DNA of 6,992 bases from JABWBJ01 sp036507855. Its GTDB lineage: Bacteria; Gemmatimonadota; Gemmatimonadetes; Gemmatimonadales; Gemmatimonadaceae. Below the pieces are notes generated by a model. The model was not told where the DNA came from. It worked only from the letters and a program-made list of their open reading frames with translations, and did not search any database. Each line of letters begins with the position of its first letter. Positions within the stretch are counted from its first letter, which is position 1. This document shows positions 1 to 5,148 of the stretch, in pieces. The stretch lies in assembly GCA_036507855.1 (NCBI GenBank), contig DATCIJ010000232.1:1-6992 (forward strand), in the 5' to 3' direction. The position numbers were made by a program, and so were the translations under genes.

Positions 1-216
1 GTAGCCCTCGAAGTCGAGCGTTTCCGTGGCGGACTCGATCAGCGCAATCATCGCGTCGAACGTCTCCCCGCCGTCTCGCAACAGCGTCACGACATTGCCG
101 CACGACACGTCGGCCGAGGCGATCCGCCAGAGCGCGCGCGAGAAGGAAGGGCGCGGCCCGTCGAGCGAGGTGCTCCGGTCCGGGACGGTTACCACCGAGG
201 CTGGATAGCTGGTCAC
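1..216 (-). CDS. Phospholipase D-superfamily protein, cardiolipin synthase-like (N-terminal part, cut by window edge)
   Basis: Reading the minus strand from a GTG at 216-214 gives 72 codons open to the left edge. Residues about 38-72 include CGNVVTLLRDGGETFDAMI and end in LDFEGY. This matches the first strand and helix of bacterial cardiolipin synthases and related PLD-fold phosphatidyltransferases (typically N-x-V-x-LL-x-DG, then an A/I-rich helix, then LEGY). Family members join two phosphatidylglycerols, or use other headgroup donors, at the inner membrane through two HKD motifs; both motifs would lie outside the window, so catalysis cannot be confirmed. A TAA two codons upstream (222-220) fixes the longest possible start at this GTG. 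The codon-8 GTG is an alternative. No good Shine-Dalgarno sequence is visible. The roughly 37 residues before the domain show no clear membrane segment. The gene diverges from fabI across a repeat-rich spacer. Another PLD-superfamily enzyme remains possible. Confidence 0.72.
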   Translation of the reverse strand, partial: MTSYPASVVTVPDRSTSLDGPRPSFSRALWRIASADVSCGNVVTLLRDGGETFDAMIALIESATETLDFEGY

Positions 217-228
217 GACTTAAGAGGG

Positions 229-365
229 TGAGCGCAAAGCGCAAAGCGCAAGGCGCAAGGCGCAGAGGGGTCTTACGAACGCGTGGAATCGACAGGAGCG
301 CCCTCTTGTCAACCCACAACCCGCTTTCCTGCCGGCCTCTCTTTGCGCTTTGCGCTTTGCGCTCA
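229..365. repeat. Perfect 23-bp inverted repeat built of heptamers, in the divergent cls-like/fabI spacer
   Basis: Bases 229-251 are the exact reverse complement of 343-365, separated by 91 bp. The left arm lies in five tandem 7-bp units (AGCGCAA three times, GGCGCAA, GGCGCAG; 231-265). The right arm is three units of TTTGCGC (342-362). Each arm ends 10-12 bp before a start codon, the GTG of the cls-like gene and the ATG of fabI, and both genes read TTTGCGCTCA at nearly the same distance upstream. The arrangement could be a paired operator or promoter element, a large hairpin, or simply an intergenic repeat inserted in both orientations. Nothing in the sequence decides among these. Confidence 0.85.
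231..265. repeat. Five-copy 7-bp tandem repeat (AGCGCAA)
   Basis: Five contiguous heptamers: three identical AGCGCAA units, then GGCGCAA and GGCGCAG. The array lies 14 bp upstream of the divergent GTG start of the cls-like gene and forms the left part of the inverted repeat at 229-365. The unit is too short, and there are no spacers, for a CRISPR. Confidence 0.85.
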
Positions 366-375
366 TATTTCCCCC

Positions 376-1287
376 ATGCTTCCAATCGACCTCAGCGGGC
401 GGCGCGCTCTGGTAGCGGGCGTTGCGGACGACAACGGTTTTGGATTCGCGATTTCGAAGGCCCTCGCGGAGGCCGGCGCCACCGTGTGTGCCGGCACCTG
501 GCCACCCGCGCTCAACATCTTCCGGACCCTGCTCGAGCGCGGGAAGATCGACGATGCGCGGCGGCTCTCGAACGGCTCGCTCCTCCAGTTCGAACGTATC
601 TACCCGCTGGATGCTGCCTTCGACACCATGGCCGATGTTCCAGCCGATGTGCTGGACAACAAGCGTTACAGGGACATCGGAGACTATTCCATCGCGGGCC
701 TCGCCGCGCAGATCGCCGCCGACTTTGGCCCGAATGGCATCGACATTCTCGTCCACTCCCTGGCCAACGGACCCGAGGTGAGGAAGGCGCTCATCGATAC
801 GACGCGCGCCGGCTACATGGCCGCGGTAGGCGTCAGCGCGTACTCGATGGTCTCGATGATGCGAAGCCTGGGCCCGCTGATGGGGAAAGGTGGCAGTGCG
901 ATGTCCCTGACCTACCTGGCCAGTGAACGCGCCGTACCGTTCTATGGAGGGGGGATGTCGTCGGCGAAAGCAGCCCTCGAGAGCGACACGCGCATGCTCG
1001 CGTTCGAGGCTGGGCGTGCCTGGGGCGTGCGGGTCAACACGATCTCGGCCGGTCCGTTCGCGTCGCGCGCGGCCAGCGCGATCGGCGTCGTCGACCAGCT
1101 CGTCACGTTCTGTGCGGCCAACGCGCCGCTGACGGAGGAGCTGAAGGGCGCCGAAGTGGGAAATGTGGCGGCGTTCCTGGCCAGCGACCTGGCGTCAGGG
1201 ATCACCGCGACCACGGTCTACGTCGACAAGGGCTATCACGCGATGGGTATTGCCGTCGCGGGGCCGGTTCCCAAACGCGAGGACTGA
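376..1287 (+). CDS. fabI: Enoyl-[acyl-carrier-protein] reductase (NADH), plant/chlamydial subtype
   Basis: A 303-residue cytosolic short-chain-dehydrogenase-fold enzyme that reduces trans-2-enoyl-ACP to acyl-ACP, the last step of each cycle of type II fatty-acid synthesis. Visible features in order: the dinucleotide loop GVADDNGFGFAI (15-26); the insertion of about 60 residues that lengthens plant-type enzymes; HSLANGPEV (127-135); LTYLASERAVPF (178-189); then YGGGMSSAKAALESDTR. The catalytic pair is Tyr190 and Lys198, with Y-x7-K spacing as in plant and Chlamydia enzymes rather than Y-x6-K of E. coli FabI. Tyr180 is the conserved second tyrosine. The C terminus (VNTISAGP, YVDKGYHAMG) is also typical. 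I chose ATG 376 because homologous sequence begins at LPIDLSGRRALVAG; the frame stays open to ATG 283, but that extension crosses the heptamer repeat. No Shine-Dalgarno sequence precedes ATG 376. An AT-rich CATATTT lies 6-12 bp upstream, so translation from a very short or absent leader is plausible. Confidence 0.95.
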   Translation: MLPIDLSGRRALVAGVADDNGFGFAISKALAEAGATVCAGTWPPALNIFRTLLERGKIDDARRLSNGSLLQFERIYPLDAAFDTMADVPADVLDNKRYRDIGDYSIAGLAAQIAADFGPNGIDILVHSLANGPEVRKALIDTTRAGYMAAVGVSAYSMVSMMRSLGPLMGKGGSAMSLTYLASERAVPFYGGGMSSAKAALESDTRMLAFEAGRAWGVRVNTISAGPFASRAASAIGVVDQLVTFCAANAPLTEELKGAEVGNVAAFLASDLASGITATTVYVDKGYHAMGIAVAGPVPKRED

Positions 1288-1330
1288 AGATCCAGCTGAG
1301 TTGTCAGTTCCAACAACCCAGCCGGATCTT
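1287..1330. terminator. Hairpin terminator shared by convergent genes
   Basis: Two 18-nt arms, 1287-1304 and 1313-1330, enclose an 8-nt loop (CAGTTCCA) and are complementary at 16 of 18 positions. The structure fits exactly between the fabI stop codon and the opposing gene's TAA. The plus-strand stem is followed by TTTT (1329-1332), as in an intrinsic terminator. In plus-strand RNA the two exceptions are A-C mismatches; in minus-strand RNA they become G-U wobbles, so that stem is continuous but its 3' side has only TT. It probably ends transcription from both sides. Confidence 0.75.
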
Positions 1331-2503
1331 TTAGCGGCGTCGCTTCGCCGAAGCGTCAGGCACGAACTGGAATTCGTGCTGCACGACCTGGTGCACCGGG
1401 TAGCCTCCACGAATCGCCGGGACGTACACGGCGTCTTCGAGCGCCCGCCGCACCGGATCGATGAATCCGGGATGTGTGGCGAAGACGACGCTGATCCGTT
1501 CGATGTCCACCTCGCCGGCGGACGTGACGATGAACTCCACCATCACCGCTCCGCTGACCTGCGCGTCGAACAGCGCGTCAGGGTACACCGGCCTCACCGG
1601 ATGGAGGCTGTCCTGCCGGGCCGAGACGTCCACCTGCGCGGCGGTGAAGATCTGGCGGTCGTCTACCAGCTTGACGAGTTCCGACGCCGTCGACTTGGCG
1701 TTAGGCGACGGCCGCTTCGGGCGACGCTCGCCCTCGCGGGACCAGACCACGATCACGCCACAGGTGCGTGGGCCGATGCCTGGCGCGACTGAAAACCGTG
1801 GTGGCACGATCGATCCGGTATAGACCTCGAAGGCCTCGATCGACCGGGGTGAGAGCGCGTCGATATCGAACTCGCCCGAGGAGAGTGGCGCTCCGTCGAG
1901 CCACGTGAGCGGCGCGCAACCACCACGTGCACCGCGGAATCGCAGCTGATTGCGGATCATGCCCTGCGACGGCATTACCGTGACGCCGGGGATCATCCGG
2001 AACATGTCGCTCATCTGGCTCGGGTTCCGCCTCTCGATGTCTTCCCGGGTGAAATAACGACCCGCGCCAACGTCTTTCCGCTCGTAGAAACCCCGCCGCC
2101 ACCCGGTCAGCTCGGCGCGACCCGTGACCACGATCGGAGTCAGTGCAACCGCGAGCCTCGTCAGCGTCACCTCGAGCGGGATGGTCTTACCCGCCAGCAC
2201 CAGGAGTTCGATCGTATCGGGCTGGTATCCAAGTCGACGGAACCGCATCGACAACATTCCCGGGCGGACCTTGGCCAGTTCGAACTGGCCGCTTTCGTCC
2301 GATTCGGCCACGAGCGACGTGCCCGGCATCGTGACCTGCGCGCCCATGATCGCTTGACCCGTGGAGTCTCTCACGGTACCACGGATCCCCCCGGTCCCCA
2401 GGGTTCCCTCCTGGGCACCCGCACTGGCCACCGCGAAAAAGGCGAGTACGCCGGGCATTACCCGACGGACTACTGTGAACGTGGCTGGGTGAAGCCGGTG
2501 CAT
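1331..2503 (-). CDS. Exported hybrid protein: carboxypeptidase-regulatory-like domain, TonB-receptor plug, TonB C-terminal domain
   Basis: 390 residues. Residues 1-31 form a signal peptide (Arg13-Arg14, hydrophobic 16-28, A-x-A site before Gln31). Residues about 39-115 are a carboxypeptidase-regulatory-like beta-sandwich (GIRGTVRDSTGQAIMGAQV, later SGQFELAKVRPG). PIVVTG (123-128) resembles a TonB box. Residues about 145-255 match a TonB-dependent-receptor plug (RNPSQMSDMFRMIPGV; LTWLDGAPL; IEAFEVYTG), with Cys196 and Cys248 able to form a disulphide. After a charged linker (256-300), residues about 302-381 are a TonB C-terminal domain (YPDALFDAQVSGAVMVEFIV, THPGF, VYVPAIRGGYPV). No 22-strand barrel is present, so it cannot be a transport receptor by itself. 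TonB's usual N-terminal membrane anchor and Pro-rich spacer are also absent, so it is probably periplasmic or attached to the outer membrane. AAGGAG four bases before ATG 2503 fixes the start. Domain calls are firm; the cellular role is unknown. Confidence 0.88.
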   Translation of the reverse strand: MHRLHPATFTVVRRVMPGVLAFFAVASAGAQEGTLGTGGIRGTVRDSTGQAIMGAQVTMPGTSLVAESDESGQFELAKVRPGMLSMRFRRLGYQPDTIELLVLAGKTIPLEVTLTRLAVALTPIVVTGRAELTGWRRGFYERKDVGAGRYFTREDIERRNPSQMSDMFRMIPGVTVMPSQGMIRNQLRFRGARGGCAPLTWLDGAPLSSGEFDIDALSPRSIEAFEVYTGSIVPPRFSVAPGIGPRTCGVIVVWSREGERRPKRPSPNAKSTASELVKLVDDRQIFTAAQVDVSARQDSLHPVRPVYPDALFDAQVSGAVMVEFIVTSAGEVDIERISVVFATHPGFIDPVRRALEDAVYVPAIRGGYPVHQVVQHEFQFVPDASAKRRR

Positions 2504-2507
2504 GGAA

Positions 2508-2513
2508 CTCCTT
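2508..2513 (-). promoter_or_regulatory. Strong ribosome-binding site of the plug/TonB hybrid gene
   Basis: The minus strand reads AAGGAG, then four bases, then ATG (2503-2501). It is the only clear Shine-Dalgarno sequence before a gene start in the window and supports the first methionine over the one at codon 16. Confidence 0.75.
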
Positions 2514-2557
2514 CGTTCTCCCCTTTGTTTCCGTGAAGCTGGCGCAGGTTCCGCCCT

Positions 2558-2563
2558 ACAGTA
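2558..2563 (-). promoter_or_regulatory. Possible -10 box for the plug/TonB hybrid gene
   Basis: The minus strand reads TACTGT, matching the general TAnnnT pattern, 54 bp upstream of the start codon. At normal spacing only a poor -35 (TTTCCC) is present. This is a weak candidate from position and pattern only. Confidence 0.25.
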
Positions 2564-2615
2564 TGGGTCATCGGTAGATCGGGAAAGAGCGGTGAAGAGC
2601 TGGAACCAAAACGTG

Positions 2616-2680
2616 TCAGGCGGATGGCCCGAACCCGTTCTCGTCAGAAGGTCAAGCCATGAATGGGCTTAGCCGCCTGA
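2616..2680. repeat. Imperfect inverted repeat or structured leader upstream of the M28 peptidase gene
   Basis: TCAGGCGG (2616-2623) is the exact reverse complement of CCGCCTGA (2673-2680). Inside it GCCC (2627-2630) can pair with GGGC (2665-2668), and TTCT (2638-2641) with AGAA (2646-2649) around a CGTC loop. The nested pairing is compatible with a folded RNA or the remains of a small mobile repeat. I do not recognise it as a known riboswitch, tRNA or SRP RNA. It lies in the 269-bp spacer between the divergent plug/TonB hybrid and M28 genes, which otherwise holds only the two promoter regions. Confidence 0.35.
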
Positions 2681-2772
2681 TCGACTGGACGTGACTCTTG
2701 TCCGTCACCAAGTTGGCCGCGAGAATTAATCGGTTCTTTACGTCATGTCACACCTTAACTGAGATACATGTT

Positions 2773-5031
2773 GTGTTGAACAACCTGCGAATTCCTGCCG
2801 TCTCCTTGTTTGCGGTCGCGCTTCTCGCGACACCCATCACTCAGGGAGCCGAGCTGCGAGGCTTCACCGCGGCGTCGGCGACCGCACAGAGGGATTGGGA
2901 AGGCCGATTCCGCGCCATTCCGGACCTCGCGCGACTCCGGGCCGCCATGGAGCGACTCACGGCGCGCCCGCATCACGTCGGGTCGCCGTATGGCAAGGCG
3001 AACGCGGAGTGGCTGCGCGACCAGTTCGCGTCGTACGGCTGGGAGGCGAAGATCGAGGAGTATCGCGTGCTCTTCCCGACGCCAAAGGAGCGGCGGGTCG
3101 AACTCGTCGAACCCACGCGATTCGTCGCGAAGCTCGAGGAACCGGTGATCCCGAACGATCCGTCGACCTCACAGCGCGCCGAGCAGCTACCGACCTACAA
3201 CTCGTACTCGGGCGAGGGTGATGTCACCGCACCGCTCGTCTATGTGAACTACGGAGTCCCCGCGGACTACGAGGAGCTCGACCGTCGCGGCATCTCGGTG
3301 CGTGGCGCGATCGTGATCGCCCGCTACGGCGGCTCGTGGCGTGGCATCAAGCCAAAGCTGGCCGCGGAAAGAGGCGCGGTGGGTTGCATCATTTACTCCG
3401 ACCCGCGCGACGACGGCTATGCGCAAGGCGACGTCTACCCAGTCGGACCCTGGCGTCCCAAGGACGGCGTACAGCGCGGCAGCGTGCTCGACCTGCCGGT
3501 AGCGCCCGGCGACCCACTCACCGTTGGAACGGGCGCCACGCCCAACGCGAGCAGGATCGATCGGTCGGCGGCAACCACGATCATGAAGATCCCTGTGCTT
3601 CCCATCTCGTACGCGGACGCCCAGCCGTTGCTCGCCGCACTCGGTGGCCCGGTGGTGCCCGAGTCGTGGCGCGGCGCACTGCCGATCACCTACAAGACGG
3701 GCCCCGGTCCGGCACGGGTCCGGTTGAAGGCGGAGTTCAACTGGACGCTGGCCCCGGTCTGGAACGTGGTGGCGACGCTGCGCGGCAGCGAGCTGCCTGA
3801 CGAGTGGGTCGTGCGCGGGAATCATCATGACGGCTGGGTGAACGGCGCCCAGGACCCGATTGCCGGCATGATCGCCGAGCTGGAGGAGGCCCGGGCGTTA
3901 GGCGAGCTGGTGAAGCAGGGCTGGCGCCCGCGCCGCACCATCGTCTACACCGCCTGGGACGCCGAGGAACCGGCGCTGCTCGGTTCCACGGAATGGGCGG
4001 AGGATCATGCGGCCGAGCTGCGGCAGAAGGCCGTGCTGTACCTCAACACCGACGGCAACGGGCGCGGCTACCTCGGCGCCGGCGGGTCACACTCGCTGGA
4101 GCGGCTGGTGAACCAGGTCGCCCGCGTGGTGGAAGACCCCGAGACGGGTGGCACCGTCTGGCGCCGGGCGCAGGCGGCACGGATTCGCTTCGGCTCGCCG
4201 GCGCAGCGACGCGAGGCGCGCGAGCGCTCCGACCTTCGCATCGACGCGCTGGGGTCCGGCTCGGACTTCACGCCGTTCCTGCAACACCTGGGCGTGGCGA
4301 CGCTGAACGTCGGCTTTGGCGGCGAAGATGGCGGCGGGATCTACCACTCAATCTACGACACGTTCAGCTGGTTCACGCGCTTCAGCGACACCTCGTTCGT
4401 GTATGGCCGGGCGCTGGCCCAGGTGGCGGGTACGATCGTCATGCGGACGGCCAACGCCGATATCCTGCCTCACGAATTCGGCGCGCTGGCCGAGACGGCG
4501 CGCGGTTACGTGGGTGAGCTCAAGGCGTTGCGGGAGGAGGTGGCCGGCCGGATCGCCGAGGTGAACCGGCAACTGGACGATGGCGTGCTGGCGGCGACCG
4601 CGGATCCGAAGCAGCCGGAGCGCCTGCCGGCGCGTGAGGCGCCGGCGCCGTTCCTCAATTTTGCGCCGCTGGACAACGCCGCCGAGTCGCTGTCGCGGGC
4701 GGCGGCGCGGTTCGAGCGCGCCCAGGCCGTCGCGTTAGGCGGGAGCATCGACCAGGCGACGGCGGTGGCGGTGAACGGGATGCTCAAGGACACCGAGCGC
4801 ACGCTGACGTCCACGGAGGGGCTGCCGAAGCGGCCGTGGTACCGGCACCTGTTGTACGCGCCGGGCTACTACACCGGGTATGGCGTGAAGACCATGCCGG
4901 CCGCGCGCGAGGCGATCGAGCAGAAGGAGTGGGCGGAGGCGGGGCGCGAGATGGGGCGGGTGGCGGCCGCAATGGAAAATGCGGCAGCGCAGATCACGCG
5001 AATCGCTGAACGACTGGAAAGTGGACGCTGA
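2773..5031 (+). CDS. Exported M28 zinc metallopeptidase, glutamate carboxypeptidase II (PSMA)/transferrin-receptor type
   Basis: 752 residues from GTG 2773: signal peptide (hydrophobic 9-21, cut near residue 26-27), protease-associated insert (about 145-330), co-catalytic two-zinc M28 domain, and a helical dimerisation domain (about 570-750, with LPKRPWYRHLLYAP). Zinc ligands align with PSMA: His351 and Asp361 in GNHHDGWVNGAQDP; Glu398 (catalytic base) and Glu399 in WDAEEPALLGSTEW; Asp427 in LNTDG; His525 in YHSIYDTF. Spacings of 10, 37, 28 and 98 residues between successive ligands are nearly those of PSMA, so it should be an active exopeptidase. The arginines and lysine with which PSMA grips C-terminal glutamate are not conserved, so specificity is probably different. 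Start: the frame is open to TTG 2698, but 2698-2772 uses AT-rich codons unlike the gene and would put 25 residues before the signal peptide. No Shine-Dalgarno sequence is seen. TTG 2776 is an alternative. A small hairpin (2770-2784) overlaps the start. Confidence 0.9.
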   Translation: MLNNLRIPAVSLFAVALLATPITQGAELRGFTAASATAQRDWEGRFRAIPDLARLRAAMERLTARPHHVGSPYGKANAEWLRDQFASYGWEAKIEEYRVLFPTPKERRVELVEPTRFVAKLEEPVIPNDPSTSQRAEQLPTYNSYSGEGDVTAPLVYVNYGVPADYEELDRRGISVRGAIVIARYGGSWRGIKPKLAAERGAVGCIIYSDPRDDGYAQGDVYPVGPWRPKDGVQRGSVLDLPVAPGDPLTVGTGATPNASRIDRSAATTIMKIPVLPISYADAQPLLAALGGPVVPESWRGALPITYKTGPGPARVRLKAEFNWTLAPVWNVVATLRGSELPDEWVVRGNHHDGWVNGAQDPIAGMIAELEEARALGELVKQGWRPRRTIVYTAWDAEEPALLGSTEWAEDHAAELRQKAVLYLNTDGNGRGYLGAGGSHSLERLVNQVARVVEDPETGGTVWRRAQAARIRFGSPAQRREARERSDLRIDALGSGSDFTPFLQHLGVATLNVGFGGEDGGGIYHSIYDTFSWFTRFSDTSFVYGRALAQVAGTIVMRTANADILPHEFGALAETARGYVGELKALREEVAGRIAEVNRQLDDGVLAATADPKQPERLPAREAPAPFLNFAPLDNAAESLSRAAARFERAQAVALGGSIDQATAVAVNGMLKDTERTLTSTEGLPKRPWYRHLLYAPGYYTGYGVKTMPAAREAIEQKEWAEAGREMGRVAAAMENAAAQITRIAERLESGR

Positions 5032-5040
5032 GTTGTCAGT
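5027..5040 (+). repeat. 14-bp sequence repeated after two genes (copy 2)
   Basis: GCTGAGTTGTCAGT occurs here, overlapping the M28 stop codon, and again at 1295-1308 inside the terminator after fabI. Both copies lie just past the 3' end of a plus-strand gene. This copy lacks the partner arm needed to form the 1287-1330 hairpin. Confidence 0.7.
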
Positions 5041-5093
5041 GCTGGGTGCGAGGGCTATTTGCTGGAACTGGGGCTGATGCTGGATGTTGGAAG

Positions 5094-5128
5094 TCGCTGG
5101 TCGCTGGTCGCTAGTCGCTGATCGCTGG
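5094..5128. repeat. Five-copy 7-bp tandem repeat (TCGCTGG)
   Basis: Five contiguous heptamers, TCGCTGG twice, then TCGCTAG, TCGCTGA and TCGCTGG, fill the spacer just upstream of the deacylase gene. The preceding bases (5041-5090) are also rich in GCTGG, suggesting decayed copies. Unit length and copy number equal those of the array at 231-265, though the unit sequence differs. The array ends three bases before a candidate -10 box. Confidence 0.85.
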
Positions 5129-5131
5129 TTC

Positions 5132-5137
5132 TCTAAT
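5132..5137 (+). promoter_or_regulatory. Possible -10 box before the deacylase gene
   Basis: TCTAAT starts 17 bp before ATG 5149 and directly follows the heptamer array. It would give a leader of only a few bases, consistent with the missing Shine-Dalgarno sequence. No convincing -35 is seen, and readthrough from the M28 gene remains possible because no terminator is visible between them. Confidence 0.3.
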
Positions 5138-5148
5138 TCCTGCCTTCC

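Noticed and set aside
26..208. Small plus-strand reading frame of 60 codons
   Set aside because: It is antisense to the PLD-domain gene, whose minus-strand translation matches a known family.
231..363. CRISPR-like array
   Set aside because: Units are 7 bp and contiguous, with no unique spacers; no cas genes are present.
283..375. fabI start at ATG 283
   Set aside because: The extra 31 residues cross the heptamer repeat and precede the point where plant-type reductases begin.
1802..1816. TGGCACG suggesting a second sigma-54 promoter
   Set aside because: The -12 element reads ATCC instead of TTGC, and the site is inside the plug/TonB coding region.
2645..2660. GTCAGAAGG stretch recalling the SRP RNA core
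   Set aside because: The conserved GGAAGGAAGCAGC-type loop and flanking helix are absent.
2698..2772. Longer N terminus of the M28 peptidase from TTG 2698
   Set aside because: Its codons (ATT, AAT, TTT, TCA, TGT, TTA, ATA) are unlike the gene, and it would displace the signal peptide from the N terminus. The stretch looks like promoter DNA.
3187..3828. Long minus-strand reading frame within the M28 gene
   Set aside because: This is an antisense shadow in GC-rich DNA; the plus strand carries all zinc-ligand motifs.
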